From positions 1 through 54,972 of the forward strand of contig NZ_LAPT01000009.1 in the NCBI RefSeq assembly GCF_003194385.1: a DNA stretch of 54,972 nucleotides. Reading direction: 5' to 3'. The notes under the pieces are model-generated. The model saw only the letters and a program-made list of their open reading frames with translations. It had not been told where the DNA came from and did not search any database. Below, piece after piece: positions 16,396 to 25,171 of this stretch; the stretch's first letter is position 1; each line of letters starts with the position of its first letter. Both the position numbers and the translations under genes were made by a program. The DNA comes from Pokkaliibacter plantistimulans (lineage in GTDB: Bacteria > Pseudomonadota > Gammaproteobacteria > Pseudomonadales > Balneatricaceae).

Positions 16396-16820
16396 TTAAA
16401 CGATGGTCAGGGTCACGTCGATATTGCCGCGAGTCGCATTGGAGTAGGGGCAGACGACGTGAGCTTTACTCACCAGCTCTTCAGCTACTGCGCGCTCCAG
16501 ACCGGGCAGAGAAATCTTCAGCTCTACTTCGATGCCGAAGCCGTTCGGGATGGCTCCGATACCCACGTGACCTTCGATGGCGACATCCGCAGGCACCCTG
16601 ATCTTGTCGCGGGCGCCGACGAATTTCATGGCACCCAGGAAGCAGGCTGAGTAGCCAGCAGCAAACAGCTGTTCAGGATTGGTGCCGTTACACCAGCGCC
16701 GCCCAGTTCTTTGGGGGTCGTCAGTTTGACGTCGAGTACGTTATCGGAAGAGATGGCGCGGCCATCACGACCACCGGTAGCGGTTGCCTGAGCGCGGTAA
16801 AGGACTTGTTCAATTGCCAT
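16396..16820 (-). pseudogene. ohr: Second ohr copy, frameshifted
   Basis: Nearly identical to the neighbouring ohr from the start [17 protein letters not shown] to the stop, with both Cys codons retained in their respective frames. A one-base deletion near 16690 (ACACCAGC here against ACCGCCAGC in the intact copy) shifts the frame just after KELGGAG, and translation would stop at 16626. The downstream half (16396-16629) remains open in the original frame. Flanking upstream sequence carries a good operator, so the copy is probably still transcribed and reads into the intact ohr. A single-base sequencing error cannot be excluded. Confidence 0.85.
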
Positions 16821-16849
16821 GATCTTTCTCCTGAGGTGTCTGTTTTTTT

Positions 16850-16869
16850 GCTATTAAATAGCTCGCTAT
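16850..16869. promoter_or_regulatory. OhrR-box-like operator upstream of second ohr copy
   Basis: Read leftward, ATAGC-GA-GCTAT overlaps GCTAT-TTA-ATAGC. It is about 30 bp upstream of the start codon at 16820 and matches the palindromic, AT-centred sites known for OhrR of the MarR family. Confidence 0.6.
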
Positions 16870-16994
16870 GTATTTGGTGTTGCTTTGAAGCACGGTAAGT
16901 CTGGTTGAAGCACGCTTGCCTATCCTCCTCATCCGTCTGCGATTGTTCTGTGTGCTGTCTGGAGAGGTGTATCGCTTCGTTGAGTGCATTATTG

Positions 16995-17014
16995 TATAGC
17001 GCGCTATTTAAAAG
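16995..17014. promoter_or_regulatory. Second upstream OhrR-box-like palindrome
   Basis: TATAGC-GC-GCTATTTAAAAGC has the same layout as the site at 16850-16869, about 145 bp further upstream. It could be an auxiliary site or a relic of another duplication. Confidence 0.35.
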
Positions 17015-17017
17015 CAA

Positions 17018-17432
17018 GCGCTAATTTTCAGAAGAATCGCAGTCGGACCTGAATTTGGTTTTAAGTCTCTGAATTTAATAAAGAAAAAATATCAAAGAAA
17101 TTCTGAAAAAGAGGTTTTTGGGGTCTTCAGGGAGCAATAAGAGATGAGTTCGCGGCCACTACCTTGGAGTGTTGGAGCCGCAGATGTTTTATGAAGTGCG
17201 CAGATAAGGATGTGATTAGCGCGTTATTTGAAACAGCGGCGCCATCTTGCACCGCAGTGCTATAGGGCAGGGTGCTTTATCTACCGCTACTACCGCCTTG
17301 TTGGCCTCTGATGCGCACGATTGTGCCTGACTCCATGAGCGCCTTGTCTCTCAGGCGCGCTTTTCCTCAGCCACCTTTCTCACGGCTATTTGCCGCTTTC
17401 AATGGCGCTATCTGGCAGTACTGCTGAATAAA
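17018..17432. other. Non-coding gap upstream of efflux operon
   Basis: About 400 bp between the ohr region and the efflux promoter. No convincing gene on either strand; the left part is AT-rich. Confidence 0.5.
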
Positions 17433-17433
17433 G

Positions 17434-17514
17434 TGTAGTGATCACTATAAAAACTGTTGACTCATTACGTAACGATCACTACATTGGCGTCAAATATATG
17501 TATTGATCGATACA
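17434..17514. promoter_or_regulatory. Efflux promoter with three GATC-centred palindromes
   Basis: Three sites share the pattern GTA-N2-GATC-N2-TA(c/t): 17435-17448 (GTAGTGATCACTAT), 17469-17482 (GTAACGATCACTAC) and 17500-17513 (GTATTGATCGATAC, flanked T...A). Centres are 34 and 31 bp apart, about three helical turns. Between and over them lies TTGACT (17457-17462), 17 bp, TACATT (17480-17485), a plausible sigma-70 promoter for the downstream pump. This looks like a multi-site TetR-type operator. Confidence 0.65.
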
Positions 17515-17538
17515 TTAATGTCCGGAGGAGCCGCCAGC

Positions 17539-17667
17539 ATGCCATCACTTACTTCCTGTTTTCACGCTCAGCCGCCTCTTTTGTTGTCTCTTCCCGGTTC
17601 TTTCAAGGGTGTGAAGACAACTTTTTTAACCATTCATCTCGCTGTTCCGGCCTGTACCGGCTGCTGA
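17539..17667 (+). CDS. Possible 42-residue leader peptide of the efflux operon
   Basis: A short frame beginning MPSLTSCFHAQPPLLLSLPG preceded by a strong GGAGGAG at 17524-17530 with 8-nt spacing, inside the ~310-nt untranslated leader of the pump operon. It ends at the TGA at 17665-17667, 139 nt before the membrane fusion protein gene. Peptides in such positions can control efflux genes by ribosome stalling. No homologue is recognised and a chance frame is possible. Confidence 0.35.
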   Translation: MPSLTSCFHAQPPLLLSLPGSFKGVKTTFLTIHLAVPACTGC

Positions 17668-17806
17668 GAAATCACCCTGGAATATCGTGCAAGACATCAA
17701 GACCATCCATCTAACACGGGATAGGCCGGATTCTTCACTATAGGCACAACAATAATCCAAAGATTTTTCTGACTTCTGAATTGAACCGATTGCAAGAGCG
17801 AACATC

Positions 17807-19048
17807 ATGAAACGACAAACCAAACTGACCTTTGCTGCGGGGGGCGCCATGACGCTACTGGCCGCAGTGCTGGTTTCCGCCCTTGGCTTGCAGTCCTCTC
17901 AGGCAGAGGATGTGCCCGCTGCCGTCCCTCAGGCGACCCCCGTATCAGTGGCTTCGGTCATCAAGCGTAACGTGACACGCTGGAGCGAATTCTCCGGTCG
18001 TATGGAAGCGGTTGAACGCGTGGATGTGCGTTCACGGGTGGCAGGTGCCGTACAGGAAGTGCATTTCGTCGAAGGTGCGCTGGTGAAGAAAGGGGATTTG
18101 CTGTTCAGCATTGACCCGGCGCTGTATCAGGCTGCCGTTGATCAGGCCGCGGCTCAGGTTGCTGCTGCCAAAGCCCGTGTGGCCTATACCCGCAGCGAGC
18201 TTGAGCGCGCTCAGCGTCTGGTCAGTAAAAATGCCATTGCCCAGCGTGAAGTGGATCAGCGCCTGAATGAGCGCCGCGAAGCCGACGCCAATTTGCTGGC
18301 CGCTCAGGCTGCGCTACAAACGGCCAAGCTCAATCTCAGCTATACCGAAGTCCGTGCTCCGGTTGCCGGTCGGGTTGGCAAGGTGGAAATCACGGTCGGT
18401 AACCTGGTAGCGGCTGGCCCCGGTGCGCCGGTGCTGACCAGTCTGGTGTCCGTCAGCCCCATTTATGCCAGCTTCGATGCTGATGAGCGGACGGTTGCCC
18501 GCACGCTTGAAGGGCTCAGCAGCCGTAAGCAGCTGGACAGCGTACCGGTACAGATCAGCACAGGTAACGATGCCGAAATCAGCGGGCATCTGCAGCTGGT
18601 TGATAACCAGGTCGACAGTCGCAGCGGCACCATTCGTCTGCGGGCGGTGTTTGATAATCAGGACGGTAACCTGATTCCTGGTCAGTTTGCCCGTATCCAT
18701 CTGGGTGAAGCGGCCGCCGAGCCCGTGGTGCTGATCAATGACCGCGCCGTAGGTACAGACCAGAACAAGAAGTTCGTGATGGTCTTGGAAGAAGACAACA
18801 TCACCAGCTATCGCGAAGTGGCACTGGGTGACTCTATCGATGGCTTGCGTGAAGTCACCAGTGGCCTGCATGCCGGAGAGCGTATCGTCATCAACGGCTT
18901 GCAGCGTGTCCGCCCCGGATCACTGGTCATGCCGCAGGTCGTCCCGATGGCCAGCGATGCGGCCGCAGCGGCTGCCAATGCCTCCAATAAACCTGCCTTA
19001 TCCGAAGCCTCTGCCGGGGCTGAAGGCAGCGATGCTAACCCGTCCTGA
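17807..19048 (+). CDS. RND efflux membrane fusion protein, MexE-like
   Basis: Periplasmic adaptor linking the inner-membrane RND pump to the outer-membrane channel. 413 residues: N-terminal signal/anchor (FAAGGAMTLLAAVLVSALG), lipoyl half-motifs (VDVRSRVAGAVQEVHFVEGALVKKGDLLF and the later LSYTEVRAPVAGRVGKVEITVGNLV), an alpha-helical hairpin between them (AAAKARVAYTRSELERAQRLVS), and beta-barrel and proximal domains, ending in an Ala/Ser-rich tail. No lipobox Cys is seen. First structural gene of the operon, 26 bp before the pump gene. Nearest in style to MexE/AcrA of the MexEF-OprN type. Confidence 0.92.
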   Translation: MKRQTKLTFAAGGAMTLLAAVLVSALGLQSSQAEDVPAAVPQATPVSVASVIKRNVTRWSEFSGRMEAVERVDVRSRVAGAVQEVHFVEGALVKKGDLLFSIDPALYQAAVDQAAAQVAAAKARVAYTRSELERAQRLVSKNAIAQREVDQRLNERREADANLLAAQAALQTAKLNLSYTEVRAPVAGRVGKVEITVGNLVAAGPGAPVLTSLVSVSPIYASFDADERTVARTLEGLSSRKQLDSVPVQISTGNDAEISGHLQLVDNQVDSRSGTIRLRAVFDNQDGNLIPGQFARIHLGEAAAEPVVLINDRAVGTDQNKKFVMVLEEDNITSYREVALGDSIDGLREVTSGLHAGERIVINGLQRVRPGSLVMPQVVPMASDAAAAAANASNKPALSEASAGAEGSDANPS

Positions 19049-19074
19049 GCTAAATCAGGACCAGGGAGCCAACC

Positions 19075-22000
19075 ATGAATCTTTCCAAATTCTTTATTGA
19101 CCGACCGATCTTCGCCGGGGTGCTGTCCCTGATGATTCTGATTGCAGGTCTGATCTCAATGCGGGTATTACCGATCTCGGAATATCCCGAAGTAGTGCCA
19201 CCGACCGTGGTGGTGCGGGCGCAGTATCCCGGCGCCAACCCCAAGGTCATCGCTGAGACGGTCGCAACGCCTCTGGAAGAGTCCATCAATGGTGTGGAAG
19301 GGATGCTCTACATGAGCAGTCAGGCCACAACCGATGGCCTGATGACGCTGACCATTACCTTCAAACTGGGTACTGATCCGGATCTGGCGCAGCAAATGGT
19401 GCAGAACCGCGTGACTCAGGCCGAGCCGCGCCTGCCGGAAGAAGTGCGCCGGCTGGGAGTGACGACCATCAAGAGTTCACCTGATCTGACCATGGTGGTG
19501 CATCTGCTGTCGCCCAACCATCGTTACGACATGACTTATCTGCGCAACTACGCGGTGCTCAACGTCAAGGATCGTCTGGCTCGTATTGAAGGGGTCGGGC
19601 AGGTCAACCTGTTTGGTTCGGGCGATTATTCCATGCGTATCTGGCTGGATCCGCAGAAGGTTGCCGAGCATGGTCTGTCCGCCAGTGAAGTGGTGGCGGC
19701 TATCCGTGAGCAGAACGTGCAGGCGGCTGCCGGTATGATCGGTGCCTCACCTTCCGTTCCCGGTCTTGAGCTGCAGTTGCCGATCAATGCGCGTGGTCGC
19801 CTGCAGAATGAGTCTGACTTTGCCAACATTATTGTGCAGAGCACCGCGGATGGCGCTGTTACCCGTCTGGGTGACATTGCCCGCATTGAAATGGGCGCGT
19901 CCGAGTACGCACTGCGCTCACTGCTGGATAACAAGGATGCGGTCGCCATCCCGATCTTCCAGGCGCCTGGCTCCAATGCCATCCAGATCTCTGACAATGT
20001 GCGCAAGACCATGGCCGAGCTGAAACAGTACATGCCCGAAGGTGTGGACTACAGCATCGTCTACGATCCCACCCAGTTCATCCGCGCTTCCATCGAAGCG
20101 GTAGTGCATACCCTGCTGGAAGCCATTGCGCTGGTGGTGGTGGTAGTCATCCTGTTCCTGCAGACCTGGCGCGCGTCGATCATCCCGCTGCTGGCCGTGC
20201 CGGTATCGGTGGTTGGTACCTTTGCCGTTATGCATGTCTTTGGCTTTTCGGTGAATGCCCTGAGTCTGTTTGGTCTGGTTCTGGCCATCGGTATCGTGGT
20301 GGATGACGCCATCGTGGTCGTGGAGAACGTCGAACGTAATATCGAGTCGGGTCTGTCTCCACGTCAGGCGACGTACAAGGCGATGCAGGAAGTGTCGGGA
20401 CCGATCATTGCCATCGCGCTGGTGCTGATTGCTGTGTTCGTGCCACTGGCCTTTATCAGTGGACTGACCGGTCAGTTCTACAAGCAGTTTGCCTTGACCA
20501 TCGCCATCTCCACTGTGATCTCGGCTATCAACTCGCTGACGCTGTCACCTGCACTGTCTGCATTGCTGCTGAAAGGTCATGACGCCCCCAAAGACGGTCT
20601 GACCCGCCTGATGGACTCTCTGCTGGGCGGCTTCTTCCGCCTGTTCAACAAGGCATTCCATCGCGGTGCTGAGCATTACAGTGGCGGCGTGAAGCGTGCG
20701 ATTGCAGGTAAGGGTCTGATGGTTGTGCTGTATCTGATTCTGGTAGGCGTAACGGGCGGGCTGTTCAAATCCGTGCCCAGTGGTTTCGTCCCCGGACAAG
20801 ACAAGCAATACCTGATCGGTTTCGCCCAGTTGCCGGATGGCGCCACGCTGGATCGTACCGAAGATGTTATCCGTCGCATGAGTGACATCGTCCTCAAACA
20901 GCCCGGTGTCACCCACGCGGTGTCTTTCCCCGGCCTGTCTATCAACGGCTTCACCAACAGTTCCAGCTCGGGCATCGTTTTTGCCGCACTGGATGACTTC
21001 GACAAGCGCCGTTCGCCTGAGCTGTCCGGTGCTGCCATTGCGGCACAGCTGAACCAGAAGTTCGCGGCTATTCAGGATGCCTTTATCGTGATCTTCCCGC
21101 CGCCCCCTGTGCAGGGGCTGGGTACGACCGGTGGTTTCAAACTGGAGCTGGAAGACCGTGGATCACTGGGTTACGAGGGTATGAACAATGCTGTCAAAGC
21201 CTTTATGGCCAAGGCTGCACAGGCACCGGAGCTGACAGGTATGTTCTCCAGCTATCAGATCAACGTGCCACAGCTGTATGCCGATCTTGACCGCACCCGT
21301 GCACGGCAGCTGGGGGTATCGGTGACGGATGTATTCGACACCATGCAGATCTATCTGGGCAGCCTCTACGTCAATGACTTCAACGCCTTTGGACGTACCT
21401 ACTCGGTACGTGTGCAGGCCGATGCGCCCTTCCGCGCTCATGCTGAAGATATTGGCCAGCTGAAAGTACGTTCTTCGACAGGTGAGATGATTCCGCTGTC
21501 GGCACTGCTGAATGTGTCATCCACCTTCGGACCGGATCGTGCCATGCGCTACAACGGCTTCCTGGCGGCAGACATCAACGGTGCTCCTGCCCCGGGTTAT
21601 TCCACCGGACAGGCGCAGGAAGCGATTGATCGTATTGCCAGAGAAACGCTGCCAGCAGGGATCAGTTATGAATGGACTGACCTGACCTATCAGCAGATTC
21701 TGGCGGGCAATTCAGGCGTACTGGTGTTCCCTCTGGCGCTGATTCTGGTGTTCCTGGTGCTGGCGGCGCAGTACGAAAGCCTGACACTGCCCATCGCCAT
21801 CATTCTGATCGTGCCTATGAGTCTGTTTGCGGCGATGGTCGGGGTGTGGCTATCCCATGGTGACAACAACGTCTTTACCCAGATCGGCCTGATTGTGCTG
21901 GTGGGGCTGTCGGCCAAGAACGCCATCCTCATTGTCGAGTTTGCCCGTGAGCTGGAGTTCGCCGGACGCAAGCCACTGCAAGCGGCGATTGAAGCCAGCC

Positions 22001-22320
22001 GTCTGCGTTTACGGCCGATTCTGATGACGTCGATGGCATTCATCATGGGGGTACTGCCGCTGGTGCTGTCCACCGGGGCGGGCGCTGAAATGCGTCAGGC
22101 CATGGGGGTGGCGGTGTTCGCCGGAATGATTGGAGTGACCTTGTTTGGCCTGTTCCTGACGCCGGTGTTTTATGTGCTGATGCGTCGCCTGACCGGGAAC
22201 CGGCCATTGCGTCACCACGGTGGCGTTCCCGCCCAGCCCGAGCAGGGTGGCGAGGCGCAGCCCGACGGTCGTCCGCTGGTACATGCCCTGCCCATGAGTT
22301 CTGAACCTCATCAAGACTGA
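19075..22320 (+). CDS. RND multidrug efflux transporter, MexF-like
   Basis: Inner-membrane proton-driven drug exporter of the hydrophobe/amphiphile efflux (HAE1) family. The 1081 residues are slightly longer than the usual ~1050 because of a Pro/Gly-rich C-terminal tail. It begins MNLSKFFIDRPIFAGVLSLM, a MexF-like opening. Transmembrane segment 4 carries the proton-relay aspartates in GIVVDDAIVVVEN (about 409-410). The two large periplasmic loops and twelve membrane segments are recognisable, and the second half includes GLSAKNAILIVEFA. Same operon as the adaptor and outer-membrane factor. Likely substrates for this subgroup are quinolones, chloramphenicol and other aromatics, by analogy only. 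Confidence 0.95.
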   Translation: MNLSKFFIDRPIFAGVLSLMILIAGLISMRVLPISEYPEVVPPTVVVRAQYPGANPKVIAETVATPLEESINGVEGMLYMSSQATTDGLMTLTITFKLGTDPDLAQQMVQNRVTQAEPRLPEEVRRLGVTTIKSSPDLTMVVHLLSPNHRYDMTYLRNYAVLNVKDRLARIEGVGQVNLFGSGDYSMRIWLDPQKVAEHGLSASEVVAAIREQNVQAAAGMIGASPSVPGLELQLPINARGRLQNESDFANIIVQSTADGAVTRLGDIARIEMGASEYALRSLLDNKDAVAIPIFQAPGSNAIQISDNVRKTMAELKQYMPEGVDYSIVYDPTQFIRASIEAVVHTLLEAIALVVVVVILFLQTWRASIIPLLAVPVSVVGTFAVMHVFGFSVNALSLFGLVLAIGIVVDDAIVVVENVERNIESGLSPRQATYKAMQEVSGPIIAIALVLIAVFVPLAFISGLTGQFYKQFALTIAISTVISAINSLTLSPALSALLLKGHDAPKDGLTRLMDSLLGGFFRLFNKAFHRGAEHYSGGVKRAIAGKGLMVVLYLILVGVTGGLFKSVPSGFVPGQDKQYLIGFAQLPDGATLDRTEDVIRRMSDIVLKQPGVTHAVSFPGLSINGFTNSSSSGIVFAALDDFDKRRSPELSGAAIAAQLNQKFAAIQDAFIVIFPPPPVQGLGTTGGFKLELEDRGSLGYEGMNNAVKAFMAKAAQAPELTGMFSSYQINVPQLYADLDRTRARQLGVSVTDVFDTMQIYLGSLYVNDFNAFGRTYSVRVQADAPFRAHAEDIGQLKVRSSTGEMIPLSALLNVSSTFGPDRAMRYNGFLAADINGAPAPGYSTGQAQEAIDRIARETLPAGISYEWTDLTYQQILAGNSGVLVFPLALILVFLVLAAQYESLTLPIAIILIVPMSLFAAMVGVWLSHGDNNVFTQIGLIVLVGLSAKNAILIVEFARELEFAGRKPLQAAIEASRLRLRPILMTSMAFIMGVLPLVLSTGAGAEMRQAMGVAVFAGMIGVTLFGLFLTPVFYVLMRRLTGNRPLRHHGGVPAQPEQGGEAQPDGRPLVHALPMSSEPHQD

Positions 22321-22348
22321 TGATCAACAGTGTCAGTGCGAGGAAATT

Positions 22349-23845
22349 ATGCGAGTTCTAACGTCTAATACTGGGGCGCCCGGCGCCCCCAAAGGAGCAG
22401 GGCGCTGGGTGCTGGCGCCGTTGCTGGCTGCCCTGGTACTCAGCGGTTGTGTCAGTAATCCGTCCAGTACCGCAGGGCTGACCGACCCGACGCCTATGCC
22501 GGTCACCTTCAAGGAAGGGGATGGCCGCTGGGCTGCGGTGCCTCCTGCTGATGTTCAGCCAAGGGGGGAATGGTGGGCTGCGTTTGCTGACCCGGAAATG
22601 AGCCGACTGGTTACCCTGGCAGGTAAACAGAATAACGATATCCAGGTGGCCGCAGCGCGCCTGAAAGAGGCTCAGGCACTGCTGCGTACTACTAACGCTG
22701 ACAAGGCCGTACAGGTTAACGCCGGTGGCGGATTGCAGCGTGCCTATTCGCTGGATACCTACACTAATCAATCACCGCTGCTGGGGCTGAGTTACGAAGT
22801 CGATCTGTTCGGTAAGCTGGACAAGGCATCGCAGGCTGCCAGCCTGGATGCGCAGTCACGCGAGGCCTTGTTGCAAAGTACCCGCCTGCTGGTGCAGGCC
22901 AATGTCGCGCAGACCTATCTGCAGCTGCGTGCGCTGGATGAAGAGCGACAACTGGTTCGCGATACCGTGGCAGCGTATCAGGACACCCTGACGCTGACCG
23001 AACAACGTTACGATGCGGGCGATGTGCCAGAGCTGGATGTTGTGCGTGTCCGCGCGGAGGTTTCCTCAACGGAGTCAGATGCACTGGCGCTGGATCGTCA
23101 GCGTGCCGCGCTGGAGCATGCGCTGGCGGTGTTGACTGGCTCGGTCGCATCGACCTTTACCTTACCCGTGGCCCGGTGGCAGACGGCATTACCGGTGATT
23201 CCGGCAGGCGTTCCCAGTACGGTGCTGGCGCGGCGACCTGATGTGGCGGCAGCTCAACGCACCATGAAAGCCGCCGAAGCCCGCGTCGGTGTGGCTGAAC
23301 GTGCCTGGTTCCCGGATATCAATCTGACGGGCAGTGCAGGTTTTGCCTCAACTGATCTGGCAGATCTGTTCACCTGGTCTGCCCGCTCCTGGGGTATCGG
23401 AGCCTTGCTGTCATTGCCTGTGTTTGATGGCGGGCGTCGTCAGGCGGGCGTCGATCAGGCCAACGCACAGCTGCAGGAAGCACTGGCCAGCTATCGTGAG
23501 CAAGTGCTGGTTGCCTTCCGTGATGTTGAGGATCAGCTGTCAGCATTGCGTCTGCTGGATAAACAGGCGCAGAGTCAGGCGCTGGCAGTGCAGGCGGCAG
23601 AGAGGGCGACCGCCATTTCCGACGCGCGCTACCGCGATGGTTTTATCAGTCAGCTGGACTTGCTGGATGCCCGGCGCAGCGAGTTGAGTAATCGCAGACA
23701 GGCGTTGCAGGTACGTTCTGAGCAGTATCAGGCCACTGTTGCGTTAATCCGGGCGATTGGCGGTAGCTGGGAGGCGAGCAAGCCAGCCGTCGCGGCACAG
23801 CAGAATGCTGCTGACAACCCAGCCAACCAGCTGGCGAAACGCTGA
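22349..23845 (+). CDS. Outer-membrane efflux lipoprotein, OprN/NodT-like
   Basis: Trimeric outer-membrane channel of the TolC superfamily, NodT subgroup. 498 residues with a lipoprotein signal peptide and lipobox LSGC at Cys34. Two OEP repeats follow, with the typical WWAAFADPEMSRLV near the start, VDLFGKLDKASQAA, and in the second half LARRPDVAAAQRTMKAAEARVGVAERAWFPDINLTGSAG. Third gene of the efflux operon, 28 bp after the pump gene. Confidence 0.94.
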   Translation: MRVLTSNTGAPGAPKGAGRWVLAPLLAALVLSGCVSNPSSTAGLTDPTPMPVTFKEGDGRWAAVPPADVQPRGEWWAAFADPEMSRLVTLAGKQNNDIQVAAARLKEAQALLRTTNADKAVQVNAGGGLQRAYSLDTYTNQSPLLGLSYEVDLFGKLDKASQAASLDAQSREALLQSTRLLVQANVAQTYLQLRALDEERQLVRDTVAAYQDTLTLTEQRYDAGDVPELDVVRVRAEVSSTESDALALDRQRAALEHALAVLTGSVASTFTLPVARWQTALPVIPAGVPSTVLARRPDVAAAQRTMKAAEARVGVAERAWFPDINLTGSAGFASTDLADLFTWSARSWGIGALLSLPVFDGGRRQAGVDQANAQLQEALASYREQVLVAFRDVEDQLSALRLLDKQAQSQALAVQAAERATAISDARYRDGFISQLDLLDARRSELSNRRQALQVRSEQYQATVALIRAIGGSWEASKPAVAAQQNAADNPANQLAKR

Positions 23846-24249
23846 TCTGTATAGTGTTACAACAGCGGTGAGACCTGTCTGAACCTCAGGTTTCACTGCT
23901 GCATTCTCGCGATAAAACCCCTCCTGCATACCCCGATCAAAACATTGGAACAATATGTTCTGATTGTCTGAAGTGCGAAATTGTATTGGTTATCGATTTG
24001 CTGATAAGACTGATATTCCAGTGTTTTTGGGCCTTTCAGGTCATCCGTTCAGTGTTGCATTTGCGCTCTTCAACTACGCTGAGCAAGTCGTTCAAATAAT
24101 TCTATATCAGTCATTAAGAAATTCGATTGACTGACTTTTCCCTGCCCCGTAAAGTGCTCACATCGTTTTTGTATTGAGTAGTACATAAATGCCACGTTCT
24201 GCCCCGATCAGATAAGCAATGCCCGAAAGGGAACCAAGGAGATACATTG
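23846..24249. other. Gap between efflux operon and DedA gene
   Basis: About 400 bp, AT-richer than the flanks. No gene seen. It contains a small palindrome GAACA-ATA-TGTTC at 23948-23960 of unknown meaning, and no strong terminator for the efflux operon. Confidence 0.4.
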
Positions 24250-25065
24250 ATGAACGGCATACTCACCAGCTACATGGATCAACAGACACTCAGTGTGCTG
24301 GTGCCCTTTATGATCGTTCTGTTGGCCTCTCTGGGCATTCCGGTGCCTGCCATGCTGACTCTGATTCTGGTGGGCAGCTCACTGGCGCAGGCTGATTCCA
24401 GCGTACTGGCAGTGAGTTTCGCCAGTGCCCTGGCCGGTGCCATGGTGGGGGACATCGTCTGGTACTGGATCGGGGCGCGCTATGGTGAGCGTGTTCTGTC
24501 GCGTCTGCGGCGTCTGACCCGTCGTCCTGCGACTGGTCGTCAGGGGCTGCAGGGTAATGGCCTCTATATCCTGTTGTTTGCCCGTTTCATTCCCGGTTTG
24601 TCTGCGGTGGCCGTGCCTATGGCCGGTGCTTCCTCCGTTTCTACACTGTCCTTCGTTCGCTATGACGCCCTGGGCTCAGGTATCTGGGTTGGTTTCGGAC
24701 TACTGTCTGGTGTGACCTTCTCTGATCAGGTCGACAACCTTGTGCAGATCATCAAGGAGGCAGGGATGATTATCGGCGTGGTTGTAGCCACCTTCGCGGC
24801 GCTGGTAGTGATTGCTCGTCAGCTGCGCGGTGCCAGTCAGCGTTCTCAGCAGGTGGCTCAGGCGGCAGCGTCAGTGGATGCAGTCGAGCCTTCCTTCAGT
24901 GTTGATGATATTGCGGTGGTGCCTGCTTTGGCGGAGTCTCAGAGTGCAGAGGCGGAGTTGCCCGATAACGTCATCCCCTTTCGTCGCCAGCCTTGCAAGA
25001 AAGTGGCAGATGACGGCCGTTGTCTGGACGACATGCATGATTTCAGTCGGTGCTGTGGTGCGTAG
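24250..25065 (+). CDS. DedA-family membrane protein
   Basis: A 271-residue integral membrane protein of the DedA/VTT (SNARE-associated Golgi) family, members of which act in lipid carrier recycling and membrane homeostasis. It shows LGIPVPAMLTLILVGSSLA in the first re-entrant region, GDIVWYWIGARYGERVL, and the conserved FARFIPGLSAVAVPMAGAS. The C-terminal ~70 residues are a hydrophilic extension ending in several Cys (RRQPCKKVADDGRCLDDMHDFSRCC), unusual for DedA proteins. AAGGAGA lies upstream of the ATG at 24250. It ends near a bidirectional terminator shared with opgD. Confidence 0.85.
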   Translation: MNGILTSYMDQQTLSVLVPFMIVLLASLGIPVPAMLTLILVGSSLAQADSSVLAVSFASALAGAMVGDIVWYWIGARYGERVLSRLRRLTRRPATGRQGLQGNGLYILLFARFIPGLSAVAVPMAGASSVSTLSFVRYDALGSGIWVGFGLLSGVTFSDQVDNLVQIIKEAGMIIGVVVATFAALVVIARQLRGASQRSQQVAQAAASVDAVEPSFSVDDIAVVPALAESQSAEAELPDNVIPFRRQPCKKVADDGRCLDDMHDFSRCCGA

Positions 25066-25101
25066 AGCGAGGTTTCCAGGTTCGAGACAAGTGCAAAGAC
25101 A

Positions 25102-25137
25102 AAGAAGGCGAGCCAATGGCTCGCCTTCTTTATTTTT
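25102..25137. terminator. Bidirectional terminator between dedA-like and opgD
   Basis: Stem AAGAAGGCGAGCC / GGCTCGCCTTCTT, T-rich on both exits. It serves two convergent genes. Confidence 0.85.
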
Positions 25138-25171
25138 GAGGTTAGATTCTGACCTGCTCAGAGCGGCTGAT

